From: Yersinia intermedia
GTDB lineage: Bacteria; Pseudomonadota; Gammaproteobacteria; Enterobacterales; Enterobacteriaceae
Assembly: GCF_900635455.1 (NCBI RefSeq)
Contig: NZ_LR134116.1
Location: forward strand, 1,922,001-1,986,000
Reading direction: 5' to 3'
Length of the DNA: 64,000 nt
Part shown: positions 9,453 to 18,055 of the stretch, one piece after another
Numbering within the stretch: position 1 is the first letter of the stretch
Layout of the letters: every line of letters begins with the position of its first letter
The notes under the pieces: generated by a model
Told to the model about the DNA's origin: nothing
The model's input: only the letters and a program-made list of their open reading frames with translations
Databases searched by the model: none
Position numbers and translations under genes: made by a program

Positions 9453-10385
9453 ATGACCATGACAATAAATAAGGGAAAACGCCAGCAGTGGAACGTGGCC
9501 GTTCTGGCGCTGGGGATGATAGGCAGTGTATTCACTCCGGTTTGGGCGGGCAGCACGCCGACCACGTCACCTGTCTGGGGGAGTGCGCCGGTATTGAGTG
9601 CGATATCCAACGGCCAGCCCCACTCGGTGGATTTCAGCGGGACTTTTGCTACTCCCGGCGAGTTGTCTACCGGAGACACGATAGTGATGACCTATCACTA
9701 CACCAATGCGGAGGGGGATGCGGATGATTCGCTGTCTACGGTGGCCTGGTACTACACCCGTAATGGCGTGGATGTGCCGATAACGACGATGACCAATGTG
9801 GCGGCTGACAACAACGGTACAGGCACCTCGACCATTGTTCTCCCGGCCAGTGCATTGGGCGCCTCGGCCATCAAGGTGGAGTTCTGGGAGCAATCCAAAA
9901 CGGGTATTCCGCTGCGGGGGCCACAATCGATTCTGGTGCTGGATACCAGCCTGACAGGGGCGGGCGGCGGCGGCGGTACGGTGACGCCGCCCGGTCCGGT
10001 CATCTCAGGTACCGGTATCAGTAGCGGGATATTCCTGGCCTCAGACAATCCGGCTGCCGGCAGTGGGGCAATTGATTACTCGCGGTCAACTACCGCCCAT
10101 CCGAAGGTGGGAGCGACTTATGTCTTCCGGGCTTGGGATGACACCAACGGTAACGGGGTCTGGGATGCGGGCGAGGCTGATCTGACGGCGACCGTGAGCC
10201 ATATGCAATGGCAACTGGACGGCAGTAATGCTACGGCCGCAGGGGAAAGTACGCCGGTCACGTTATCGGGCCATGCGATAGCGGGGGCCACTACCGACAC
10301 TTACACCGTGCCGGTGAACAGCGCGTCAAGCTCAGGTGCTACACCCGGAGATCAAGGCTTCAGTCTGAAAGTGGAGTTCAACTGA
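9453..10385 (+). CDS. SinI-like autotransporter-associated exported protein 1
   Basis: A 310-residue secreted protein with a signal peptide (about 1-32, VFTPVWAG). Domain A (about 38-160) carries LSTGDTIVMTYHYTNAEGD and a WYYTRNG strand. A Gly/Pro linker follows at about 168-185 (GAGGGGGTVTPPG). Domain B (about 205-310) contains HPKVGATYVFRAWDD and ends GDQGFSLKVEFN. Both domains look Ig-like. It resembles the next gene throughout, and its domain B resembles the end of the inverse autotransporter upstream. The ATG follows AGGGTAACA, 38 bases after the invasin stop, so cotranscription is likely. The family call SinI rests on context and pattern; its biochemical role is not established. Confidence 0.8.
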   Translation: MTMTINKGKRQQWNVAVLALGMIGSVFTPVWAGSTPTTSPVWGSAPVLSAISNGQPHSVDFSGTFATPGELSTGDTIVMTYHYTNAEGDADDSLSTVAWYYTRNGVDVPITTMTNVAADNNGTGTSTIVLPASALGASAIKVEFWEQSKTGIPLRGPQSILVLDTSLTGAGGGGGTVTPPGPVISGTGISSGIFLASDNPAAGSGAIDYSRSTTAHPKVGATYVFRAWDDTNGNGVWDAGEADLTATVSHMQWQLDGSNATAAGESTPVTLSGHAIAGATTDTYTVPVNSASSSGATPGDQGFSLKVEFN

Positions 10386-10501
10386 CGGCAAACAGGCATA
10401 AATGGCAATTAGTAACAGTACTACGGTACGGGTCATGTTGAGCGTACTGGCACATGGAAATCACACCAGAGAGTGACACATTCTCGATATTTAAGGGCAA
10501 T

Positions 10502-11398
10502 ATGATGCAAGAAAACAAAAAATTCACGCTAAAAAAACTGGCGCTGGCACTTACCGTCGCTGGTTTAACGATGACCAGCGCCTACGCCATCATGACGCCG
10601 GGCACCGGGACTATCCAGGGCATGCCACCGATACTGAAATCCGTGGTCGGGGGCACCGCTCACTCGGTCAAGTTGTCGGCTGCGCAAGCGGTGGCGGGCA
10701 AACTGTCTACGGGCGATACCATCACCATGAGCTACATCTATACCGATGATGATGGCGATGGTGATGCATCTAACTCCCACGTCACCTGGTCTTACTTTAA
10801 AGGGACTGCCTGGACCGATATTTCATCCGTGAACACCCCAGCCGCGACGGTGGGCGGTACCGGGACCAGTGTCATGGTTATGCCGTCCACCGCAGTGGGT
10901 GCGACAAAAATCCGGGTGGTTGTGCAGGAATACTCGGCCTCTGGTGACCCGATGCCAGGGCAAACTATTACTATTGGTGATATCTCCGAGACCAGCCCAG
11001 AGAACCCGAACCCGACGGATCCAGGTCCGGTCATTCCGGGTAATAACGTGGTTCCAGCCATTTACCTGGCCAGTGATACGGGCTTCACCACTAACCTTAT
11101 CGGTTCTACGACCAAACTGAATGTGGGTGCCACCTACGTGTTTAAACTGTGGAGCAGTGATGATACCGCGACACGTACTGACTTGACCCCTGACGTGAAC
11201 TACAACTGGAGACTGGTTGGCGCCAGTGCTGACACGGTTCCAGTTCCTGCACCAGCCAATGGTTTTGTTACTTCAGTGAAAGATGCCAACTTCACCGTTC
11301 CGGTGAACACGGCCCCGAACGGGACACCACTGACCGGCGCGGCATCTGGTGCGCAGGGTTACAACCTGGCAGTGGATTACGTCAACAAGCAGCCATAA
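10502..11398 (+). CDS. SinI-like autotransporter-associated exported protein 2
   Basis: A 298-residue paralogue of the preceding protein. The start at 10502 (ATGATG, after AAGGGCAAT) is chosen over an upstream in-frame ATG at 10454, because a signal peptide with a Lys-rich n-region and cleavage after SAYA then lies at the N-terminus. Domain A shows LSTGDTITMSYIYTDDDGD and WSYFKG; a Pro/Asn linker (ENPNPTDPGPV) follows; domain B has NVGATYVFKLW and ends AQGYNLAVDYV. Duplication of an accessory gene within the operon is the simplest history. It probably works at the cell surface with the inverse autotransporter (inference). Confidence 0.8.
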   Translation: MMQENKKFTLKKLALALTVAGLTMTSAYAIMTPGTGTIQGMPPILKSVVGGTAHSVKLSAAQAVAGKLSTGDTITMSYIYTDDDGDGDASNSHVTWSYFKGTAWTDISSVNTPAATVGGTGTSVMVMPSTAVGATKIRVVVQEYSASGDPMPGQTITIGDISETSPENPNPTDPGPVIPGNNVVPAIYLASDTGFTTNLIGSTTKLNVGATYVFKLWSSDDTATRTDLTPDVNYNWRLVGASADTVPVPAPANGFVTSVKDANFTVPVNTAPNGTPLTGAASGAQGYNLAVDYVNKQP

Positions 11399-11407
11399 CC
11401 GGCAGAG

Positions 11408-11442
11408 GACGTGGCAGGGACGCCACGTCATTCGGTTTTTTT
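11408..11442 (+). terminator. Possible weak terminator or attenuator after the second SinI-like gene
   Basis: Inverted repeat GACGTGGC (11408-11415) / GCCACGTC (11422-11429) followed, six bases later, by a run of T at 11436-11442. The gap between stem and T run makes it a weak terminator; it may instead reduce expression of the distal adhesin gene. Confidence 0.5.
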
Positions 11443-11623
11443 ACCTCAGCAAGATCAGAAGACCGAATGACTCGTACGCAGGCAGGCCGCTTCAGCGGCT
11501 CTGCTTTCATCGATAACGGCGGCGTTTACACACGACAGGGGTTATCTGAACGTCTGCTCTACATACGGGCACTCAGATAGCGACTGTTATTGGCACATTT
11601 CAGACCGGCCCGGGAAAGATAAA

Positions 11624-12796
11624 ATGATAAGAAGCAAGACCTACCACACCGACACTGATCAGCAGCACCGGCGGACAAACAGACAAAGGCAATATGGGCG
11701 CAAGGTTGCCGTCTCGGTGGTCAGCCTGGTGCTGATTGCAGGCAGTGTAACGTCAACCGCATGGGCCAGACTGAGTCGTAGCGCCGGGCCGATAAATGGC
11801 ACAGCACCGACAGCGACAGGGCAGTTGCTGGTGATGTTTCCAGACGGTACCACCGCAGTGGCCAACAATGCTACGGTATCTTTATTCCAGAAGCCCACGG
11901 ATTTTTTGGTTTCAGCATCCAGTCTGAAATTGCAGGACAAGGACGGTGACACGGGATTAAGTACATCCATTAATACTTCTGAGGTTATCTGGACCTGGAA
12001 ATACAATAATGTGGCATTGACGCAAGCGCAGCTAACGGCTCCGTTCAGTACGTCTTTCCTGGGCAAAAGCCTGACCGTATCGGCTAAGGCACCAGTGACG
12101 GTTTCGTCACTCACTGGGGCCCCAAAACAAAATACCCCTGCCACCTTTAACAGTGCAACTTACACCGTTGCGGTGCCTGCAACGCTTCCGGTGGTGAGTG
12201 TGAATGGCGCCAGCTTTGCCATGAACTCAGGATTCCCACAAACCGGGTTTAAGGGTGCTACATTCCAGTTTTGGATGAACGGGAGCAGTGCCAGTGACAA
12301 CAGCAACTATCGCTTTACCAGCGATCCGCTGGCACCGTGGGTCTCAGTAGATGCCACGGGAACGGTCACGCTAATCGGCGAACCTACATCCAAACAAACG
12401 GTAAACATCAGTATTGCTGATGGACGCGGCGGCTCTAAAGCGACATACGCGTTCACCATCGGAACCTGGTTCGTCAATAACGGCAGTAACATGAATGATG
12501 CGGCGGGGGTCGATAGTTATTGTGCTGGTTTAGGAAAGGGGTACGCCACGCCAAGTTATCTAAAAATGACAAATGCGGCAATAGACGGCTACGGTACTCG
12601 TGCCGCAGATGGACGACTCTGGGATGAATGGGGGCCGGTGGGGAATTTTTCTACATCTAATTGGCGCAGCCTCTTCTTTTGGTCCCGTGAGTCGGATGGC
12701 GGCGTCAATCGGTACTACGTTCACCTCAATTCGGGTTACTTGCGCGCCTTAGGCGCGGGTACTGGTGCTTTCATGGCGTGTTCGCGGGCCCTTTAA
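11624..12796 (+). CDS. Exported adhesin-tip-like protein with a C-terminal DUF823-type adhesion domain
   Basis: A 390-residue protein with a long basic n-region and a signal peptide ending near STAWA (about residue 48). Residues about 60-185 form an Ig-like domain related to domain A of the two preceding proteins (LKLQDKDGDTGLSTS, VIWTWKYNN). Residues about 190-285 contain another Ig/cadherin-like segment (WVSVDATGTVTLIGEPTSKQ). The last 100 residues hold SYCAGLGKGYATPSYL, WDEWGPVGNF and a final FMACSRAL; its two cysteines could pair. This resembles the adhesion domain in Salmonella RatA/RatB-type proteins found beside SinH/SinI. It looks like the receptor-binding tip, encoded separately from the outer-membrane anchor. 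Confidence 0.7.
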   Translation: MIRSKTYHTDTDQQHRRTNRQRQYGRKVAVSVVSLVLIAGSVTSTAWARLSRSAGPINGTAPTATGQLLVMFPDGTTAVANNATVSLFQKPTDFLVSASSLKLQDKDGDTGLSTSINTSEVIWTWKYNNVALTQAQLTAPFSTSFLGKSLTVSAKAPVTVSSLTGAPKQNTPATFNSATYTVAVPATLPVVSVNGASFAMNSGFPQTGFKGATFQFWMNGSSASDNSNYRFTSDPLAPWVSVDATGTVTLIGEPTSKQTVNISIADGRGGSKATYAFTIGTWFVNNGSNMNDAAGVDSYCAGLGKGYATPSYLKMTNAAIDGYGTRAADGRLWDEWGPVGNFSTSNWRSLFFWSRESDGGVNRYYVHLNSGYLRALGAGTGAFMACSRAL

Positions 12797-12843
12797 TTTT
12801 TTCAGTTTTCGTTTTTTAACTTTGGGGGCTTATTACTGTTGTT

Positions 12844-12872
12844 CTGTGCGGCGCTTATAAAAGGCCGCACAG
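12844..12872 (+). terminator. Hairpin downstream of the adhesion operon
   Basis: Strong inverted repeat CTGTGCGGC / GCCGCACAG with a short A-rich loop, about 50 bases after the last adhesin gene. It lacks a clear T run, so it is either a Rho-assisted 3' end or an mRNA-stabilising hairpin. The remaining bases up to gadB (to 13092) are AT-rich and presumably hold the gadB promoter. Confidence 0.5.
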
Positions 12873-13092
12873 TGAGCGTCAGTAAACAGTTATTTTTAAT
12901 AAGACACCTATTTTTGTATGGCACATTTTTTTTCCAGTGCTAACTTTTATAAGTAAGTGAAATCATGACAATGTTCTGACCATGTGTATTTCTTTGTTGT
13001 TCACTAAATTCAATAATAATCTTAAATTATGTAATTGCTTGATTTTGCTGGTTTTTAATTGAACGTTTATCTCAATTAGGAAGGAGTCGAAA

Positions 13093-14493
13093 ATGAGTAG
13101 AAAGACGATAGATGATTATCGCTCAACGTTATTAGATTCTCGCTTTGGTTCTCAAGCGATCCGTAATATCTCTGAAAGTAAAGTGTTCCCTAAAGAGGAA
13201 ATGCGTGAGGATATTGCTTTTCAAATTATTAGTGACGAGCTATTTCTTGATGGTAATGCGCGACAAAACCTTGCCACATTCTGTCAGACGTGGGATGACG
13301 ATAACGTCCACAAGTTGATGGACCTTTCGATAAATAAAAACTGGATTGATAAAGAGGAATATCCGCAGTCGGCGGCGATAGATATGCGCTGTGTCAACAT
13401 GATGGCCGACTTGTGGAATGCCCCTACGCCAAAAGGTGGGCAAGGTGTTGGGACGAATACCATCGGTTCTTCAGAAGCTTGCATGCTCGGCGGCATGGCC
13501 ATGAAGTGGCGCTGGCGCAAAAAAATGGAAGCCGCGGGTAAACCCACTAATAAGCCTAATTTTGTCTGTGGCCCGGTACAAGTGTGCTGGCATAAATTTG
13601 CCCGTTATTGGGATGTCGAAATACGTGAAATCCCTATGGTTCCGGGGCAGTTGTTTATGGATCCACAGCGGATGATCGAGGCATGCGATGAAAATACCAT
13701 TGGTGTCGTCCCCACTTTCGGTGTGACTTACACCGGCAACTATGAGTTACCAAAACCCTTACATGACGCCCTGGATAAACTGCAACAGGATACCGGCCTT
13801 GATATTGATATGCATATCGATGCGGCGAGTGGGGGCTTTTTAGCGCCGTTTGTTGCGCCTGATATCGAATGGGACTTCCGCTTGCCACGGGTTAAATCAA
13901 TCAGCACATCCGGGCATAAATTCGGCTTAGCGCCTTTAGGATGTGGGTGGGTTATTTGGCGCGACGCTGCGGCGTTACCTGAAGAGTTGATCTTTAATGT
14001 CGATTACCTCGGCGGTCAGGTTGGCACTTTTGCCATTAACTTCTCGCGCCCGGCGGGGCAAGTTATTTCCCAATACTATGAATTCATACGCTTGGGGCGT
14101 GAAGGCTATACCAAGGTACAAAGCGCTTGTTATCAGGTGGCAGAATTTCTGGCCAAAGAAATTGCTCCACTGGGGCCTTATGAATTCTATTGTAGTGGTA
14201 GCCCGTATGAAGGCATTCCTGCCATTTGCTTCCGTATCAAAGAAGGGGCGAAAGCGGGATATACCTTGTATGACCTTTCTGAGCGCTTGAGGTTACGTGG
14301 CTGGCAAGTGCCGGCATTTGCCCTGAATGGGGAGATGTCTGATGTGGTGGTCATGCGTATCATGTGCCGTCGCGGATTCGAGATGGATTTCGCAGGGTTG
14401 TTAATCGATGATTTTAAATCCTCACTGAAATACCTGAGTGAGCATCCATCCCTTGGGGGCGAGGCGAGTCAGAATAGTTTTAACCATACCTAA
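13093..14493 (+). CDS. gadB: Glutamate decarboxylase
   Basis: A 466-residue PLP enzyme, exactly the length of E. coli GadA/GadB and colinear with them. The PLP lysine is Lys276 in [13 protein letters not shown], and conserved text is visible at the N-terminus (DSRFGSQAI) and before the lysine ([12 protein letters not shown]). It converts cytoplasmic glutamate to GABA and CO2, consuming a proton. The ATG follows AAGGAGTCGAAA. The gene is followed by its antiporter gadC and a glutaminase, together a complete glutamine-dependent acid-resistance system. No GadE/GadX/GadW-like regulator lies in the window, so control probably comes from elsewhere. Confidence 0.97.
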   Translation: MSRKTIDDYRSTLLDSRFGSQAIRNISESKVFPKEEMREDIAFQIISDELFLDGNARQNLATFCQTWDDDNVHKLMDLSINKNWIDKEEYPQSAAIDMRCVNMMADLWNAPTPKGGQGVGTNTIGSSEACMLGGMAMKWRWRKKMEAAGKPTNKPNFVCGPVQVCWHKFARYWDVEIREIPMVPGQLFMDPQRMIEACDENTIGVVPTFGVTYTGNYELPKPLHDALDKLQQDTGLDIDMHIDAASGGFLAPFVAPDIEWDFRLPRVKSISTSGHKFGLAPLGCGWVIWRDAAALPEELIFNVDYLGGQVGTFAINFSRPAGQVISQYYEFIRLGREGYTKVQSACYQVAEFLAKEIAPLGPYEFYCSGSPYEGIPAICFRIKEGAKAGYTLYDLSERLRLRGWQVPAFALNGEMSDVVVMRIMCRRGFEMDFAGLLIDDFKSSLKYLSEHPSLGGEASQNSFNHT

Positions 14494-14531
14494 ACGGGAT
14501 AGCGGTTTTTATTCTGATTCTAAACCTTTAG

Positions 14532-14645
14532 ACCCCAAATAATTCGAGTTGCAGGAAGGCGATAATTGAGTGAATTCCCAGGAACGTCGGTAACTACGTT
14601 CCTGGGATGAAACGAAAGCAGACTGCGGCTTGAAGTATTACGGGT
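14532..14645. repeat. ERIC-type (IRU) repeat element between gadB and gadC
   Basis: A 114-base imperfect palindrome. It opens ACCCCAAATAATTCGAGTTG and closes GCGGCTTGAAGTATTACGGGT, giving inverted ends. The core is GTGAATTCCCAGGAACG / CGTTCCTGGGATGAAACG, the recognisable ERIC core. ERIC elements are frequent and mobile in Yersinia and, when transcribed, can alter stability of flanking mRNA. Here the element fills most of the gadB-gadC spacer and would be part of any gadBC transcript. Immediately after it, ACGGGTcgtcatACCCGT (14640-14657) adds a small hairpin ahead of gadC. Confidence 0.85.
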
Positions 14646-14675
14646 CGTCATACCCGTAAATAAGGTGGATAAATT

Positions 14676-16250
14676 ATGTCAAATAATAACTCCGGTACTG
14701 GTAAACCCGCAGTTCCCGTCAAAAAACTGGGTATCGCGACACTGGCCATTATGAATATCGTGGCCGTTGTTAGCCTCAGGGGATTACCCGCAGAAGCTGA
14801 ATATGGCTTGAGCTCAATTTTCTACTATCTCTTTGCCGCTGTATTTTTCTTAATTCCTGTCTCTCTGGTGGCGGCGGAATTAGCCACCGGTTGGCCTGAA
14901 AAAGGGGGGGTATTTCGCTGGGTAGGCGAAGCATTCGGCCCACGCTTAGCGTTTCTTGCCATGTTTATGCTGTGGATTGAGGTAACAGTGTGGTTCCCAA
15001 CTGCACTGACCTTTGCCGCAGTATCGCTGGCTTTCATCGGCCCGGAACAACGCTGGGACGAGGCCCTATCTGCCAATAAATTCTTTGTATTAGGAATAGT
15101 GCTATTTATTTATTGGCTAGCCACCTTTATTGCCTTTAAAGGAGTGGAGACTTTCGCCAAGGTTTCAAAATGGGGCGGTATAATCGGTACTATTATCCCT
15201 GCGGTTATTTTAATTGTGCTGGGTTTTGCTTACTTAATTGGCGGCGGAACACCACAAATAGAATTAGCCTGGGATCAGGTGATCCCTGATTTTACCAACT
15301 TCGATAACGTGGTGCTGGCCGCCAGTATTTTCCTGTTCTACGCCGGGATGGAGATGAATGCCATCCATGTTAAAGACGTCGATAACCCCAATAGAAATTA
15401 CCCCATTGCCATTATGTTATCAGCAGTGGGGACGGTGCTTATTTTCGTCCTAGGGACGCTGGCGATTGCCTTTATCATTCCGCAATCTGATATTAGCCTG
15501 ACGCAAAGCCTGTTGGTGGCATACGACGATATGTTCAAGTGGGCTCATCTGGAATGGTTGGGGCCGGTGGTTGCTTTTGCCTTGGCAATTGGGGTCTTGG
15601 CCGGTGTTGTTACCTGGGTTGCTGGGCCGTCATCGGGTTTATTGGTTGTGGCTAAAGCCGGTTATCTGCCGCGTTGGTGGCAGCACACCAATAAGAATGG
15701 TATGGCAACCCATATTCTACTGCTACAGGCGCTGCTGGTTTCCTTGTTGGCGATACTGTTTGTGGTATTACCTTCGGTGCAGGCTGCGTATCAAATAATG
15801 AGTCAACTGACCGTTATTTTGTATCTCATCATGTACATGCTGATGTTCAGCGCCGCTATCTATCTGCGTTACAGCCAACCGAATCGTCCACGCCCGTATC
15901 ATATCCCCGGTGGGGCAATAGGTATGTGGATCATCGGTGGCGCGGGGCTTATTGGTTCAATTCTGGCTTTCGTATTCAGTTTTATTCCACCCAGCCAAAT
16001 CTCGGTGGGCAGCCCAACAGAATATGTCGGTATTCTGATAGCGACCACGCTGTTCTTTGTCATATTGCCATTCTTGATTTATATCGTCCGCAAACCTCAC
16101 TGGCGTGATGCAAATAGCGACTTTGCACCATTTACCTGGCAAGCGGAAAATGGTCACCCAGGGATCCCGACCACCTCGGCGACACATACCAGTGATGTTA
16201 CCGCTGCGGCAGCAATTAAAGCGCCGGGCGCGAACACACCAAAAAGTTAG
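14676..16250 (+). CDS. gadC: Glutamate:GABA antiporter
   Basis: A 524-residue APC-superfamily permease with about 12 membrane segments. It matches GadC in length and in features such as the early KLGIATLAIMNIVAVVSLRGLP and the FYAGMEMNAIHV segment. GadC exchanges external glutamate, and also glutamine, for internal GABA at acid pH. The hydrophilic C-terminal tail after about residue 465 corresponds to the pH-gating C-plug of the E. coli protein. The ATG follows AGGTGGATAAATT. It lies 182 bases after gadB with an ERIC element in between, and 72 bases before glsA. Confidence 0.96.
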   Translation: MSNNNSGTGKPAVPVKKLGIATLAIMNIVAVVSLRGLPAEAEYGLSSIFYYLFAAVFFLIPVSLVAAELATGWPEKGGVFRWVGEAFGPRLAFLAMFMLWIEVTVWFPTALTFAAVSLAFIGPEQRWDEALSANKFFVLGIVLFIYWLATFIAFKGVETFAKVSKWGGIIGTIIPAVILIVLGFAYLIGGGTPQIELAWDQVIPDFTNFDNVVLAASIFLFYAGMEMNAIHVKDVDNPNRNYPIAIMLSAVGTVLIFVLGTLAIAFIIPQSDISLTQSLLVAYDDMFKWAHLEWLGPVVAFALAIGVLAGVVTWVAGPSSGLLVVAKAGYLPRWWQHTNKNGMATHILLLQALLVSLLAILFVVLPSVQAAYQIMSQLTVILYLIMYMLMFSAAIYLRYSQPNRPRPYHIPGGAIGMWIIGGAGLIGSILAFVFSFIPPSQISVGSPTEYVGILIATTLFFVILPFLIYIVRKPHWRDANSDFAPFTWQAENGHPGIPTTSATHTSDVTAAAAIKAPGANTPKS

Positions 16251-16322
16251 CAACCTTCCTCTCTGTATACAGGGTGGCTTCGGCCCCCCTGCTCAATAAT
16301 ATTAAGTGTTGGAGTCAGTCTT

Positions 16323-17261
16323 ATGACTATTGACCTCGCTCGTTTGAATCAAGTCGTTAAGGATGTCTATTCGCGCTATTCCACACTCGCCGGAGGGGAG
16401 AATGCCAGCTATATTCCCTATCTGGCGAGCGTTCCCAGTCAACTGGCTGCGGTGGCCATTGTCACTGTTGATGGCGATATTATTTCGCAAGGTGATGCTG
16501 ATTTCCGCTTTGCCCTGGAGTCAATTTCGAAAGTGTGCTCTTTAGCTCTGGCGTTAGAGGATATTGGCCCACAGGCAGTACAAGACAAGATAGGTGCAGA
16601 TCCCACCGGTTTACCTTTTAACTCTGTGATGGCATTGGAACTGCATAACGGTAAGCCATTATCACCGCTGGTGAATGCGGGGGCGATGTCCACGGTCAGT
16701 GCAATTAAGGCCAGCAGTCGGGAAGAGCGCTGGGCGCGTATTCTGGATATTCAACAGCAGTTAGCTGGGGCACCCATTGCGCTTTCGGATGAAGTTAACC
16801 ATTCAGAGCAAACCACCAATTTTCACAACCGGGCCATTGCCTGGTTACTTTACTCGGCTCAGACCATGTATTGCGATCCCATGGAGGCCTGTGACGTCTA
16901 TACCCGGCAGTGCTCAACATTACTCAATACCATTGAACTGGCAACGATGGGGGCAACCTTTGCGGCAGGGGGCATCAATCCTGTGACCAAAAAACAGGTG
17001 CTAACGTCTTCAAATACGCCGTTTATTTTGGCTGAAATGACCATGGAGGGGATGTACGGCAGTTCGGGGGATTGGGCGTATACCGTAGGGTTACCAGGGA
17101 AAAGCGGTGTCGGTGGTGGAATATTGGCGGTAGTGCCAGGTGTTATGGGCATTGCGGCATTTTCACCACCGCTTGACCCCGTAGGCAATAGCGTCCGTGG
17201 GCAAAAAATGGTGGCATCGGTGGCTCAGCAGTTGGGATATAATTTGTATAAAGGCCATTAA
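16323..17261 (+). CDS. glsA: Glutaminase (GlsA/YbaS type)
   Basis: A 312-residue serine-dependent glutaminase of the beta-lactamase-like fold. The catalytic SxxK motif is Ser67-Ile-Ser-Lys70 (ESISKVC). Other family text is HNGKPLSPLVNAGAM, the Tyr-containing GMYGSSGDWAYTVGLPGKSGVGGG, and a C-terminus close to the roughly 310-residue family length. It hydrolyses glutamine to glutamate and ammonia. Placed after gadC, it supplies substrate to GadB and neutralises acid with ammonia, as described for YbaS with GadC in E. coli. The ATG follows GGAGTCAGTCTT. Confidence 0.95.
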   Translation: MTIDLARLNQVVKDVYSRYSTLAGGENASYIPYLASVPSQLAAVAIVTVDGDIISQGDADFRFALESISKVCSLALALEDIGPQAVQDKIGADPTGLPFNSVMALELHNGKPLSPLVNAGAMSTVSAIKASSREERWARILDIQQQLAGAPIALSDEVNHSEQTTNFHNRAIAWLLYSAQTMYCDPMEACDVYTRQCSTLLNTIELATMGATFAAGGINPVTKKQVLTSSNTPFILAEMTMEGMYGSSGDWAYTVGLPGKSGVGGGILAVVPGVMGIAAFSPPLDPVGNSVRGQKMVASVAQQLGYNLYKGH

Positions 17262-18055
17262 TAATCGCATCGCGACTAACTTCTTCTGTATTTTTTGCGA
17301 TTGTTAGTCGCCTTGTCGAGTAGGTTGAACGTGCGGTGATTATTCGTACCCTTGCACCAGTTCGGGGGAGGCGGGGATGCAGCAGGCGTCTTAAATTTAC
17401 CACTCGCACCTGAATGATAGACAAAAAAAACCCTTACCAATCTCATTTGGTAAGGGATGCCAATTCGGCCAACACCAGGGAAAACATTATAACCGTTTAT
17501 TAATCATACGATTAATTTGAGTTAGTGAAATGACTTAAGTCAAGTTTATCAAAATTACATAAATATGGTTAATGTTTATCTGCGTCTGGGGGCATTTATT
17601 CATCGCAAGGGGCAAGTATTAGCCGAGTGGGCTAATTATTTGTTTGATTTTTAAACGCTGAGAAAGGCGACGAGGAGATTACAGCCATCTGAATGTAAAG
17701 GCATCCAGATGGCGGGGTAAAACAGATCTGCGGGACTAAAAGTCCCCTGGTGTTGGCGAAAATATATTCTTTTGGGACTGACTTTCTTAGCGTCTGTGCG
17801 CTAATATAGTAGTTCTATAATATTTAAAGCTAATTATTTAAAGCAAAAACAGTCTAGTAAACATAGGGCTATAATAATAGCTAACCTTAAGTCTAGTTTG
17901 CTAAACTATCCTTTAGTCTAGGTTTGTTGTTCATTATAATGCTAGCCAGTGGTGTGTTAAGAACATTGTAAGGTTATCTTATACACTGATTTCTATTGAA
18001 AATAATGTGATAAAATTGTATTGTTGCGCAGTGCATATAGCAAATTTGGTCTGTT
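17262..18055. other. Structured, unexplained intergenic region between glsA and yenR
   Basis: About 790 bases without a protein gene but rich in perfect inverted repeats: ATTAGCC/GGCTAAT (17618-17636, followed by a T-rich tract), GCCATCTG/CAGATGGC (17684-17713) and GGGACT-aaa-AGTCCC (17732-17746). A 13-base sequence CCCTGGTGTTGGC occurs at 17745-17757 on the plus strand and again at 17468-17480 on the minus strand. Nearer yenR, AGTCTAG occurs three times (17851, 17890, 17915) and a TAGTTT-gct-AAACTA dyad lies at 17894-17908. Promoter-like TATAAT boxes occur at 17870 and 17936. Confidence 0.6.
17421..17480 (-). ncRNA. Candidate small RNA or orphan terminator, minus strand
   Basis: Read on the minus strand, a TATAAT box (17486-17491) precedes CCCTGGTGTTGGC, then the hairpin CCCTTACCAA-atgagaT-TGGTAAGGG (about 17431-17456) followed by eight T. 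Promoter-like and terminator elements are about 30 bases apart, so the unit would be a transcript of about 60 nt. No minus-strand protein gene lies upstream to need this terminator. The -35 region is poor. I do not recognise it as a known enterobacterial sRNA. Confidence 0.4.
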
